In this document: positions 1 through 8,763 of the stretch, piece by piece
Layout of the letters: every line of letters starts with the position of its first letter
Numbering within the stretch: position 1 is the stretch's first letter
Assembly: GCA_031415015.1 (NCBI GenBank)
Contig: JANOQT010000083.1
Coordinates: forward strand, 1 to 64,000
Origin: JAUYQR01 sp031415015
GTDB lineage: Bacteria; Pseudomonadota; Alphaproteobacteria; Rhodobacterales; Rhodobacteraceae
Direction of reading: 5' to 3'
DNA length: 64,000 bases
Notes under the pieces: generated by a model
Seen by the model: only the letters and a program-made list of their open reading frames with translations
Told to the model about the DNA's origin: nothing
Database searches by the model: none
Made by a program: the position numbers and the translations under genes

Positions 1-1
1 A

Positions 2-1201
2 CGGCGCGAAGGCGGCCCGCTGCGGATCGGTCTGGTGACGCCAGCCTGGCCCGGGACCAGAACGCCAAATGGCATCGCCACCGCTGTGGCACATATCGCA
101 ACTGGGCTGGAGGCCTGCGGCCACGAGGTCACCATTCTGGCGCATATGATTGACGCGCCGCACGATCATCCCCGCGTGGTGATCCTGCCGCCGATGAATC
201 TGGACCTGAGTGACCGGATACGGATGCGGATCAACGCCGAAGCCGCACTGGGCATTTCGGTGGCAAAGCGCCATGCCGCGTTGGTCAAGGAGGCCCAAAG
301 GCGGCACGGGGTCGAGATCGTGGTCATGGAGGAAACACAAGGTTGGGCGGGGGAAACCCGCAGGCGCGTGTCCATTCCCGTGGTGGCGACCCTGCACGGG
401 CCGTGGTGGCTGCACCGCGCCGCAGCAGGGGCAGAGGACGAGGCGGCCAGCACCCGACGCGAGGCGCGCGAAGCGGCGGGTCTGAGGCGGGTCGACGCAA
501 TAACGTCGCCCTCGCGCGACGTGATGGAGCGGACGGAGACAGCCTGGGGCTTGCCGGACATTCCCCGGGCGGTGATCGCAAACCCCGTGCCGCTGCCGGT
601 TGAGCCTTTGACGCTTGACCCGAACCTGCTGGAGCGGGTGCTGTTCGTCGGACGGTTCGACCGGATCAAGGGCGGCGATCTGATGATTGCGGCCTTTGTC
701 CGGATTGCTGCGGCAAACCCGCGATGCCGGCTGACCTTTGCCGGACCGGATATCGGAATTGCGATGCCCGATGGCGGGCTTTTGACGCTGGCGGATACGC
801 TGGCCAGCCTGCCCGCGGACCTGCGCGCGCGGATCGACGCAATCGGGCCTCGAACGCGGGAAGAAATTTCAGCGCTGCGGCACAGCCACGGGATCACCAT
901 TGTCGCGTCCCGCTACGAGACCTTTGGCGGCACGCTGGTTGAGGCCATGGCCGCAGGATCTGCGGTGGTTTGCACGCGGGTGGGCGGCTGTCAGGAGAAT
1001 GTCGCGGATGAGAGAACCGGCCTGCTGGTTCCGCCCGAAGACCCCGAGGCACTGGCGGATGCCTGCCTTCGGCTGATGGCGGACCCGGAACTGGCGCGGC
1101 AGTTGGGCAATGCTGCGCGGCGCTTTGTGGCCGAAGACCTGTCCCCCGAAGTGATCGGCCGCCGGATGGCCGACTTTCTGGCCCCGATTTGCCGGGGCTG
1201 A
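2..1201 (+). CDS. Family 4 glycosyltransferase (5' end outside window)
   Basis: Probably transfers a sugar from a nucleotide donor onto a growing surface glycan in the cytoplasm. The GT-B C-terminal half is clear: a LFVGRFDRIKGGDL stretch near residue 205 and the retaining E-x7-E signature (ETFGGTLVE) near residue 295, followed by the usual glycine-rich VGGCQENV and GLLVPPEDPEAL segments. A GTG at 35 could start it, but the reading frame is open to the window edge and the residues before it (PLRIGLVTPAWPG) look like the normal first beta strand of such enzymes, so the true start is most likely upstream of the window. It heads a region of polysaccharide genes. Donor and acceptor cannot be told from sequence. 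Confidence 0.88.
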   Translation, partial: RREGGPLRIGLVTPAWPGTRTPNGIATAVAHIATGLEACGHEVTILAHMIDAPHDHPRVVILPPMNLDLSDRIRMRINAEAALGISVAKRHAALVKEAQRRHGVEIVVMEETQGWAGETRRRVSIPVVATLHGPWWLHRAAAGAEDEAASTRREAREAAGLRRVDAITSPSRDVMERTETAWGLPDIPRAVIANPVPLPVEPLTLDPNLLERVLFVGRFDRIKGGDLMIAAFVRIAAANPRCRLTFAGPDIGIAMPDGGLLTLADTLASLPADLRARIDAIGPRTREEISALRHSHGITIVASRYETFGGTLVEAMAAGSAVVCTRVGGCQENVADERTGLLVPPEDPEALADACLRLMADPELARQLGNAARRFVAEDLSPEVIGRRMADFLAPICRG

Positions 1202-1213
1202 ACCGGCCCCGGC
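1191..1213 (+). terminator. Hairpin overlapping the glycosyltransferase stop codon
   Basis: GCCGGGGC (1191-1198) pairs perfectly with GCCCCGGC (1206-1213) across a 7-base loop that contains the stop codon, and a T-rich stretch follows. It lies between two convergent genes and is a plausible terminator for the glycosyltransferase. Confidence 0.5.
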
Positions 1214-1219
1214 TGCGCT

Positions 1220-2059
1220 TTATATTCCCATACGCCGCAAGCGGTGCGCTATCCGCCGATAAATCGCGGGGGGCAAGACATTCTGCAAGGTCCGGTGCCG
1301 GGCATCCTGACGGTCTTCCTTGTCGATGGTGCCGGGGCGCGGCTTGAAAAGGGTGGAGTGCGACTTTCGCGTCACATCCCAGGTGGCCGTGTAGTAATAC
1401 AGCGCGATCGACATGCGCGGCTCGCCGTTGGGATGGGCTACGGGTTCGGGGTTGCCGTGCCAGGTATCGGATCCGGTGTCAAAGCAGCACATCCGGTTGA
1501 ACAGCGGCACGAAGCTGGCGACTTTTTCAGTCATGTCCTTGCTCCAGACTTCGAACGAACCGCCCCATTCCTCTTTCCAGTCAGGATTGAGGTAGATCAG
1601 CACGTTGATCCGCCGTTCCAGGTTCAGCTTTCCATGGTGGTTGAAGTCGGCATGGATATCGAGATGGCCGCCATTGGACACCACGTGAATCCCGCCCCCG
1701 GCAAAGTACGGATCGGGGATCAGGCCTTCGATCCCGGTCATTTCTTCCAGAAAAGCCAGGAACGCCCGCGAGTTCAGCGCGTAGAACAGGCTTCGGGTGT
1801 AGAAGGCCAGACGCTCTGGCTGATAGCTTGACTTCATCTTTTCCTGAGGGCTGTTGAAGAAAGTCTCGGCCTCAGGCAGCACGCGCAGTTCTTCGCGCAC
1901 GCGTTCAAGGATTTCCGGCGGCATGAAGGTGTCGAAACAGCCGTGCGGATAGGGCGCGCGCGCCCGGTAGGCTGCGGCAGCATTGCGACCGGCTTCGCGC
2001 GCCGCATCCATGGGAATGGTAAGGTTTATGGGGTCAATAGGCAGAATTGGTTCTGACAT
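1220..2059 (-). CDS. 2-oxoglutarate/Fe(II)-dependent oxygenase (prolyl 4-hydroxylase-like)
   Basis: A 279-residue protein with the double-stranded beta-helix of Fe(II)/2-oxoglutarate oxygenases. With the start at 2059 the iron ligands would be H136-x-D138 (GGHLDIHADF) and H201 (TWHGNPEP), with R215 placed to bind 2-oxoglutarate. The ATG at 2059 was chosen because GAGGA sits 8 bases upstream; a longer in-frame start at 2125 lacks this. Such enzymes hydroxylate proteins, small molecules or sugars. Its place between a glycosyltransferase and an RgpF-like gene suggests a tailoring step in glycan synthesis, but this is inference. It faces the glycosyltransferase convergently and diverges from the RgpF-like gene across about 220 bases. 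Confidence 0.85.
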   Translation of the reverse strand: MSEPILPIDPINLTIPMDAAREAGRNAAAAYRARAPYPHGCFDTFMPPEILERVREELRVLPEAETFFNSPQEKMKSSYQPERLAFYTRSLFYALNSRAFLAFLEEMTGIEGLIPDPYFAGGGIHVVSNGGHLDIHADFNHHGKLNLERRINVLIYLNPDWKEEWGGSFEVWSKDMTEKVASFVPLFNRMCCFDTGSDTWHGNPEPVAHPNGEPRMSIALYYYTATWDVTRKSHSTLFKPRPGTIDKEDRQDARHRTLQNVLPPAIYRRIAHRLRRMGI

Positions 2060-2278
2060 CAGAATCCTCGTATCAATAAAGCGCGAACCTGCAGAAAGCA
2101 AACCGCGAGACAGTGGAGATTTCAAGGCTTCCAGAGCGCCAGAGGCCCAAATAGTGTGGTCTTTTGCGGCAAGGATGCCCAGTCTCGACTTTTCAGCTTT
2201 CAGGGCGATACTAACAGCCTTTCAGTGACCCTGTGCGCCGGACATATTCATGCCTGACACCATGCAGCGACCCGTACC

Positions 2279-3214
2279 ATGACCGCGACAAATCGAATTG
2301 GGCCGTTTGGTGCGGGTCGCACCCTTTCCATCCCGGGCAACCGGCATGAAACTGCCTGCACGGCTGATCTTTGGCGGGATTTTGTGCCGGAAGCGGGCCT
2401 GCGCTATCTTGGCTTGCGGCGGCTGAAGGTGCTGGCTCAGGCCACCCGAAGTTTTCCCCAACACCGGGAACTGCACTTTGGGCCAAGCCAATCGCGCCGG
2501 TGGGCGGTGTATTTTTGCTACGCGCCCGATGGTGTGCCGCGCGCGAACCACCGCTTCACCATCAACCGGCTGCGCGAGGAAGGGTTCGCTATCCTGTGTG
2601 TCTGCGCCACACTTGAGCCGGAACAGGCGAAGGGCTTTCTGCATCTGGGGCTGGACGGTCTGATCTGGAAAGAACTGCGCGGCTATGACTTTTCGGGCTA
2701 TTCGGTCGGGCTGGAAGCGCTGGCGCGGCGGTTTGACGACATCGGGGTGCTTGTCCTGAACGACAGTGTGCTTGGCCCGTTCCATTCGTTGCGTCCTGTG
2801 CTGGAGGGCAGCCCCTGGGACCTGACCGGATTCATGACATCCTATTCGGTGGAGCATCATATCCAAAGTTTTGCGTTCTATATCAGAGGGCTCACTCCCC
2901 GCACCTACCGCGCCCTTGGTCGGGTGTTCTTTCGCAGGTTCAGCTTCAACCATCAGGGACCGGTGTCGCTGTTGCAGGAAACACGGCTGGGGTCGGCTTT
3001 GTCCGGTCTGGTTTCCGTGGGCTCTATCCTGACCCCAGCCCTTTCGTTCAAGGGGAACTACTACCTTCTGGGCAACCCGGTGGGTTTGGTGGACGCGGGC
3101 TTTCCGTTTCTGAAACGCTCGATCTTTACCAAGTTCGCGGGCGGCTATGACCAGCAGTTCTATCGCGATTACCTGGAGTCGCACGGGCACCCGGACAGTT
3201 CAGCACCTGCCTGA
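2279..3214 (+). CDS. RgpF-like (rhamnan synthesis F) polysaccharide protein
   Basis: A 311-residue protein resembling the RgpF family, which takes part in rhamnose-containing polysaccharide assembly. Family-typical pieces are WAVYFCYAPDG (about residue 76), RFTINRLREEGF, the GYDFSGYSVGLEAL segment, the LVLNDSVLGPFHSL block (about 157-170) and HIQSFAFYI. No clear Shine-Dalgarno precedes the ATG at 2279, and the first 30 or so residues look unlike the family, so the true start may be further in. It ends 6 bases from the convergent ABC transporter gene; a short CCTGA/TCAGG inverted repeat at 3210-3225 spans the junction. Neighbours place it in surface glycan synthesis. The exact reaction is unknown. 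Confidence 0.75.
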   Translation: MTATNRIGPFGAGRTLSIPGNRHETACTADLWRDFVPEAGLRYLGLRRLKVLAQATRSFPQHRELHFGPSQSRRWAVYFCYAPDGVPRANHRFTINRLREEGFAILCVCATLEPEQAKGFLHLGLDGLIWKELRGYDFSGYSVGLEALARRFDDIGVLVLNDSVLGPFHSLRPVLEGSPWDLTGFMTSYSVEHHIQSFAFYIRGLTPRTYRALGRVFFRRFSFNHQGPVSLLQETRLGSALSGLVSVGSILTPALSFKGNYYLLGNPVGLVDAGFPFLKRSIFTKFAGGYDQQFYRDYLESHGHPDSSAPA

Positions 3215-3220
3215 GCGCTA

Positions 3221-5017
3221 TCAGGTTCCGACCGCCATTTTCCGGAATGTCTCGTTCCCGGTCACAAGTTCGTCGTAAGTGCCTTGTGCCACCAGCTTGC
3301 CCTGTTCCATCAGAAAGATCGTGTCGCAGGTCTTTACCGTGGTCAGGCGATGCGCGATCAGGATGATTGTCTTGTCGGCGCGGATGTTCTGGACCGCCTC
3401 CATCACCACCCGCTCGGTGATGTTGTCCAAGGCCGAGGTCGCCTCATCCATGATCAGCAGGGTCGGATCGCGGTAAAGCGCACGGGCAATGCCGATCCGC
3501 TGACGCTGGCCGCCGGACAGCCGCACGCCGCGTTCGCCCACCACGGTGCCGTAACCTTTGGGCAGTTCGCTGGCGACGAAATCGTGCAGTGCGGCGGTGC
3601 GGGAGGCGCGTTCGACGGCCGCCATGTCGATCTGGTCCTTCGGGATTCCGAAGGCGATGTTGGCGGCGATGGTGTCGTCGGTCAGGAAGATCGCCTGCGG
3701 GACATAGCCGAGGGTCTTTTGCCAGGCGCGGATGTTGTCCTTGGTGATCGCAGTGCCATCGACGCGGATCACGCCCTCGTCCGGGGTCAGAAGGCCAAGC
3801 ACAAGATCGACCAGCGTCGTCTTTCCGGCGCCGGTGCCGCCAACGATTCCGACCGTTGAGCGTGCCGGGATGACCATATCCAGCCCGCGCAGCGCGGCGC
3901 GGTCCGCGGTGGCATAGGAAAATCCGATCTGCGACAGGTCAAGCTGCAGTTCAAGCCGAAGCGGCGCTGCGGTGATCTGGGCAAGGCCGGGCTTTGGAGT
4001 AGCGGATGCGTAGTCGGTGGTGATGGTGTCAAGGATCGCGCGGGCACCACGGATTGTGGCCAGTGCGTTGTAGATCTGCTGCAATGCGGGAAGCAGGCGC
4101 ATGACCGAAAAGGCGAAAACGCCAAGGGTCGGGACGATATCTGCAATCTCGCCGCCGCTACGGAGTAAAAGCAGCAAGATCAGGGCGAGAAGGGTCCCAA
4201 AAGCGATTGCTTCAAGCGCGAAACGTGGCAGTTCAGACATGACGCCCAGGGACGCGCTGGACTTGGCGGTCTTGCGGGCGGCGGTCTCATACACCTTGGT
4301 GTAGCTGTCTTCCAGTCCAAGAAGCTTGACGTCCTTGATGCCGCCTGTCGCCTCTTGTGCCACGCGAAACCGTTCGGCGAAGGCCTGCATCATCTCTTCG
4401 CCAAGATGGCGGAGCCTTTCGCGCAGCTTCATGTAAATGAAGGCATAGCTGAGACCCAGAAGCCCGGCTGACAAAACCGTGACCAGCGGATCGACCAGCA
4501 TCAGAAGTCCGACGATGGCGACCACCATCAGCGTGCTGGCGATCAGGCGGAGCGCTGGTGAAATGACCCGTCCGACAAGGCCGTCCACCTCGTTCAGGAC
4601 GTTCTTGCCGATATCGGAACTGTTCCGTTCCAGAAACCACGCATAGGGCTGGTGCAGGTAGGATCCCAGCAGACGGCTGGATATGGTGAAGCCGCGCATG
4701 GCCCCAAAGCGGATGGCAGCGTATGTGCCGCCAGCCTTGATCACGAGGCCGACCATCACGACGATCAGCACGACCATGGCCAAGGCCACCTCGAAGCTGA
4801 AATCATTGGCGAAGCCAAGCCGTGTGTAAAAGAACGACAACGCCGGGTTCGCATGGATTGATGCCGGTTCGGCAAGAACCTTCAGCAATAGCAGAACGGC
4901 CGAGATGCCGACGATTTCGACGACGGCAACCAGGACCATCATCCCCGTCAGCAGCCAGAACTGCCGGCGTTCGCGCTGATCGAACAGAGAAAAGATCTTG
5001 CGATAAACTTCGATCAC
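3221..5017 (-). CDS. ABC transporter, fused permease/ATPase, PglK/MsbA type
   Basis: A 598-residue half-transporter likely to flip a lipid-linked oligosaccharide or glycolipid across the inner membrane. The N-terminal ~320 residues carry about six hydrophobic helices, beginning with one at about 20-42. The ATPase half shows Walker A GGTGAGKTTL (about 390-399), the signature LSGGQRQRIGIARAL (about 498) and Walker B LLIMDEATSAL (about 518). The N-terminal sequence (IFSLFDQRERRQFW followed by a long helix) is like PglK-type flippases. It would act as a homodimer. Its setting among glycosyltransferase and sugar transferase genes fits export of the product of this locus; the substrate is not determined. 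Confidence 0.88.
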   Translation of the reverse strand: MIEVYRKIFSLFDQRERRQFWLLTGMMVLVAVVEIVGISAVLLLLKVLAEPASIHANPALSFFYTRLGFANDFSFEVALAMVVLIVVMVGLVIKAGGTYAAIRFGAMRGFTISSRLLGSYLHQPYAWFLERNSSDIGKNVLNEVDGLVGRVISPALRLIASTLMVVAIVGLLMLVDPLVTVLSAGLLGLSYAFIYMKLRERLRHLGEEMMQAFAERFRVAQEATGGIKDVKLLGLEDSYTKVYETAARKTAKSSASLGVMSELPRFALEAIAFGTLLALILLLLLRSGGEIADIVPTLGVFAFSVMRLLPALQQIYNALATIRGARAILDTITTDYASATPKPGLAQITAAPLRLELQLDLSQIGFSYATADRAALRGLDMVIPARSTVGIVGGTGAGKTTLVDLVLGLLTPDEGVIRVDGTAITKDNIRAWQKTLGYVPQAIFLTDDTIAANIAFGIPKDQIDMAAVERASRTAALHDFVASELPKGYGTVVGERGVRLSGGQRQRIGIARALYRDPTLLIMDEATSALDNITERVVMEAVQNIRADKTIILIAHRLTTVKTCDTIFLMEQGKLVAQGTYDELVTGNETFRKMAVGT

Positions 5018-5147
5018 GCGGCTGCTCCGGCGGGCTGTGGCGCCTCACTTTGCTTGGGCGAGGCGTCAAAAGAAAGGCACGGCGCTACATTAATAGCAAG
5101 AAACGACAGGTGGATGACGCCATCGACACCCCGAGGCACAGGCAGAT

Positions 5148-7940
5148 TCATCGGTGGGCAACCGTAACATCAACCATGGTCGGGCTGTAGTTCCCTGCAC
5201 CATCCGCAGCCCAGTAGGTAAATGCGTCCTCGCCCGCATATCCGAGATTTGGCCGGTATAGCAGCCTGCCGTCGTCCAGAAGAACCACATCACCATGCGC
5301 CGGGTCCGTAAAGCCCTGCACCGAGAGGACGTCTGCTTCGGGGTCACTGTCATTGGCAAGAACGTCGATCTCGACTGGTTCACTGACCACAGTCCTTACC
5401 TTGTCGGCCCCGCCGACAGGTGCTGTATTTCCCGGGTCATACGTCCCGTGGTTGGTCGCACCCCAGGACTGCAACTCATCGTCCGAGATGCGCAGTTCGA
5501 CGATAAAGCTGTGCTTCATCAAGGATCCGGTTGCGCGGTCCGCCAGAAAATCCGGGATCAGCGCAAGCTTTCGCCCGTCTGACGCCGTGAAATATCCGGT
5601 CGATGCCAACAGACCGGGCACCTCCCAGCGGGGGATTGACTGAGGATCGCCGGCCTTCTGGCGGGGCGTCGGGCCAATCGAGTCGCGCTTTTCCGTGGCC
5701 AGCACCAGATCGTCGCCGGGACCGATGCTTACAGATTGCTGGATCCCGGTGACGCCGCCACCCGTCAGATCGGCTGCGGTCAGGACCATGTGCTTTGACG
5801 GGCTGTAGCCTTGGAATTCCTCGGCCACATCCACCATCTTGACGTCGATCAGCACGAATCCCACGTCGCTGTCCGGAACCGGGAAGGTATAACCCTGGTT
5901 CATGTTCACTCCGACGGGAAAGCCTAGCAGCGTCAGACGGTTGACCACGATGTCAAACGCATTTGCCCCGAAGTAGAAACCGATTTCCGGGGCAAAGGTA
6001 TCAGTGCGCGCCGTCGCCATAAGGTCGAAGTCCAGAAAGGTGTAGTGGCCGGTATAGCTGATATCGACGCCCTTGCGGGTTTCCCAGTTCAGGAAACCGT
6101 CCATCACCGAACGCACATCGTGGCCCTGTTCAGAGTTCTGCTTGATCACCATCAGACCGATCTCGGTTCCGAACGCTTCGTTGTCGCGGAACCCTTGAAT
6201 CGGCGCGTCGTCCGGTTCCAGCTTTGGTCGCCCGTAAGCGACTTCGGGATGATCCATGGTTTCCGCCAGTGGCCCGCTGGGGGCGGAGCGGTGCATCCAG
6301 ACAAAGCCGTGCGTGGTGTTGGCGGCGACATTCCCGGACGCCTCGACCAGACGACCGGCGAAGAAAAAGCCGTCGCCGGTGCGGCCGTTGTCGTGGCGGT
6401 CAAGGCCGGATTTGGCCGGGACATCGCCCCAGTCGATGCCTTCGGCGCGGATCGCGATGTTGCGCAGCCAGATGCCGGTTTCATCACCGTCTTCGGCGGC
6501 ATAGGCGGCCCCGAAGACGTCGAAGGCTACGTTGTCGATGAAATCGGCATTCGACGAATGCTGCACGAACCCCCAGCCGGGCGAATCGTAGACCGAATTG
6601 CCGACGACCATAGCCGGGGCGTCCGGCGAGGCCATTCCGGTCTTGTGAAGGTGCAACGGATACCGGCCCTTGATGTTGCTGGTCGGAACCACCGATTCCA
6701 GCGCTGCAACGTCAGACGCCTCGGCAGACTTGTCGGTGCGGCCAAGGTGATCGAAGGACGCGTAGCGGATATCCACCGCGTCGCTGTGCATCATCATGAC
6801 GTGCCCTCGCTGGGACAGCGGCGTCGCGTCGCCTTCAAGGCTGGCAAAAAGGATGTTACGCGTTGTGTTCGCGATGTAGGCCGCCAGGTCTTTGCGCGGC
6901 GCGTAGTGGTTGTAGCGCAGCGGCCGGTCGATGCCGACGCGGGTGCCGTCTATGCCGGTGATCGTCACCACCTCGTCCTGACTTGAATGGTGGATCGTGG
7001 CACCAGCGGCATTGTCCCAGGCCCAGCCCTGTTTCAGCGTTCCGGACACGACAAGCCGGTCGCCAATCCGCCAGCCCAGCGGGTCTTCAGCAAGCAAAAG
7101 GTCCCGGTCGCCCCGCTTTGGGGGGTCTGCGACCTTGAGAAAGGCCACTTTTTCGGCGCCGTGAATTTCGGCCTGCCCGTGCGATATCACCCCGCGCGAC
7201 AGAAGCGTCGGATCCCATTTCAGATCAATGTCGCCGTTGCCGGTGATCAGGACCTGAGCCTCAACGTCCGGCTGCACCGGGTGTGATGCGGTGCCGATCT
7301 GCAGCCGTCCTGATGGCGAAACGATCAGAGTGTCCAGAATGATCCGGGTGTTATGGTCCGTGGCGAACCGGAGGTCACCGTCAACCCGGAGCGTGAAGAG
7401 GCGGGTGTCACTTTCCTGGTCATACAGAATGCTGATGCCCTCCGGGATCAGCACCTTTGCACCTGGGCCGGGAACGCGGCCATCATGCCAGGTTGCTGTC
7501 GCAAACCAGCTGCCCTTGGCGATGGCGATGTGTGTGGCGTCTGACCGGGGGACCAAAGCCAACAGCGCGGCGTGTTCGCGCGATTTTCCGGGGTCGTCGG
7601 CATGGGCAACCGGGTCGGGCGCGGTCACGATCGAGGTCAGCGAAATGGCATTGGCGGGGGTCGCGACAGTCTTTTTAGTGAAATCCGCTAGAATGAGGTC
7701 AGACAGGGTGCGATCCATGTTGGCGGTCCCGGCAAAGCTGGGCACCGGGGAACTGCTGTCTGTGCTGACCGATCCGCAGATGTCTTCGGCCCCGAATGTC
7801 GTAAAGAAAGAATCGGGGGATCGTACTTGCGCGAGCGTTGCCGTCGGCGCGCCGAGAAGCATAAGCGTCACCGAAATGGGCCCGCGCAGGGCTGCCCTGA
7901 GATGGGCGGTGGTGCTGAACCGGGTGACGGACATCCGCAT
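5148..7940 (-). CDS. Secreted G8-domain, parallel beta-helix protein with C-terminal cadherin-like domain
   Basis: A 930-residue exported protein. The start at 7940 is favoured by AAAGGA about 7 bases upstream and by the signal peptide that follows (about residues 1-38, ending in a TLAQ-like cleavage region). A G8 domain is visible at about 145-270: a TWHDGRVPGPGAKVLIPEG opening, a LRVDGDLRF strand and the GRLQIGTASHP motif. A long stretch rich in N, G and D with repeated short strands (about 290-650) looks like a right-handed beta helix. The last ~90 residues (from NTAPVGG, about 840) form a cadherin-like/VCBS-type domain with IDVLANDSDPEADVL. G8 proteins include eukaryotic CEMIP and PKHD1. 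Here it may bind or cut the extracellular polysaccharide, which is inference. Confidence 0.8.
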   Translation of the reverse strand: MRMSVTRFSTTAHLRAALRGPISVTLMLLGAPTATLAQVRSPDSFFTTFGAEDICGSVSTDSSSPVPSFAGTANMDRTLSDLILADFTKKTVATPANAISLTSIVTAPDPVAHADDPGKSREHAALLALVPRSDATHIAIAKGSWFATATWHDGRVPGPGAKVLIPEGISILYDQESDTRLFTLRVDGDLRFATDHNTRIILDTLIVSPSGRLQIGTASHPVQPDVEAQVLITGNGDIDLKWDPTLLSRGVISHGQAEIHGAEKVAFLKVADPPKRGDRDLLLAEDPLGWRIGDRLVVSGTLKQGWAWDNAAGATIHHSSQDEVVTITGIDGTRVGIDRPLRYNHYAPRKDLAAYIANTTRNILFASLEGDATPLSQRGHVMMMHSDAVDIRYASFDHLGRTDKSAEASDVAALESVVPTSNIKGRYPLHLHKTGMASPDAPAMVVGNSVYDSPGWGFVQHSSNADFIDNVAFDVFGAAYAAEDGDETGIWLRNIAIRAEGIDWGDVPAKSGLDRHDNGRTGDGFFFAGRLVEASGNVAANTTHGFVWMHRSAPSGPLAETMDHPEVAYGRPKLEPDDAPIQGFRDNEAFGTEIGLMVIKQNSEQGHDVRSVMDGFLNWETRKGVDISYTGHYTFLDFDLMATARTDTFAPEIGFYFGANAFDIVVNRLTLLGFPVGVNMNQGYTFPVPDSDVGFVLIDVKMVDVAEEFQGYSPSKHMVLTAADLTGGGVTGIQQSVSIGPGDDLVLATEKRDSIGPTPRQKAGDPQSIPRWEVPGLLASTGYFTASDGRKLALIPDFLADRATGSLMKHSFIVELRISDDELQSWGATNHGTYDPGNTAPVGGADKVRTVVSEPVEIDVLANDSDPEADVLSVQGFTDPAHGDVVLLDDGRLLYRPNLGYAGEDAFTYWAADGAGNYSPTMVDVTVAHR

Positions 7941-8066
7941 GGGCGATCCTTTGGGGCAAGGTTTTGCGTCAGAGCATGCTGTCTCAGATAGATCGCATCC
8001 CTGCCCTAATTTTGCCATGTGGCAAGCTGAGCCTACAGTAGTAAGTTGCAGAGAGGGGTCGTGGAT

Positions 8067-8297
8067 ATGCTCGCTGTGTTGGTAGTCATCTCGATCCTGA
8101 GCGGTGCAGTCGCTGTTGGCATGGCACAGATGCTTGAAGTTCCACTGTGGACCTCGGTTCTGGCTTACCCGCTTGGCGGTGTCTTTGGACTTTTGATCGC
8201 CGCCAGCCTGTTGACCCTCGATTATGCGCGTATCGGGCGGGCAACACGCTTCGCCGGAGTGAACGCCGCCGCCGTGCGCCAACCGCCGCGCCAGTGA
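8067..8297 (+). CDS. Small two-helix membrane protein A
   Basis: A 76-residue hydrophobic protein with two probable transmembrane helices (about 2-22 and 28-50) and a short basic C-terminal tail. The ATG at 8067 is preceded by AGAGGGG at a good distance; a GTG two codons earlier is possible. It is a paralogue of the protein starting at 8488: both share the order SGAV, a P-x-W or P-W pair, AYP and a glycine-rich second helix. No known family is recognised. It lies on the plus strand, opposite in orientation to the G8 gene and the sugar transferase, and diverges from the G8 gene. Confidence 0.6.
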   Translation: MLAVLVVISILSGAVAVGMAQMLEVPLWTSVLAYPLGGVFGLLIAASLLTLDYARIGRATRFAGVNAAAVRQPPRQ

Positions 8298-8487
8298 TCG
8301 CAAGAACGCTCTGCCAGTCGGCAAGAATCCGTTAACCAGTGTTCTATATGCTGGGCCAAGTTCCGCCAGAGTCGGAGACAGAGGTATCCCGGTACCGTCT
8401 TCACACAACTTAATGACTCGACGGTTGGTTTTTTGAGCATTAAGCCAAATAATCGGCGTCGCGGTGACGCTGATCGAGGGAAGTGAG

Positions 8488-8763
8488 ATGGTCCTTGGGC
8501 TACTTCTCATAGCTATGTTCTCGGGTGCCGTCGTGACGGTGGCCCTCATTTTTACGTCAACGCCGGTCTGGATCGCCCTGATGGCGTACCCAGTCGCCGG
8601 GACCATAGTCATGCTTGCCGGCTTGGCAGGAATTAACCTGCTGAGCAGGTTCGGTGGTAGCGTGTCATCCACACCGGCTCATTGTCCAGTGCAGCGCAGC
8701 ACGACCCCCACCGTTGCCACCAGCACCTTGACGTCCGTGGTGAACGACAACGTGCGTTCATAG
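8488..8763 (+). CDS. Small two-helix membrane protein B, paralogue of A
   Basis: A 91-residue protein whose first ~55 residues form two hydrophobic helices resembling those of the gene at 8067 (SGAVV, PVWIALMAYPVAG). The ATG at 8488 has GAGGG 8 bases upstream. Its 3' end overlaps the convergent sugar transferase gene by 85 bases, so the last 28 or so residues are encoded antisense to that enzyme and may be of little importance. The tandem pair suggests a duplication. Function unknown; a role in membrane organisation of the polysaccharide machinery is only a guess from position. Confidence 0.55.
   Translation: MVLGLLLIAMFSGAVVTVALIFTSTPVWIALMAYPVAGTIVMLAGLAGINLLSRFGGSVSSTPAHCPVQRSTTPTVATSTLTSVVNDNVRS

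Noticed and set aside
3210..3225. CCTGA/TCAGG inverted repeat as a terminator
   Set aside because: Only 5 base pairs and no T-run; too weak to list as a terminator.
7941..8672. N-terminal extension of the G8 protein to 8672
   Set aside because: The signal peptide and ribosome-binding site lie at 7940 and the extension is antisense to the small membrane protein gene at 8067.
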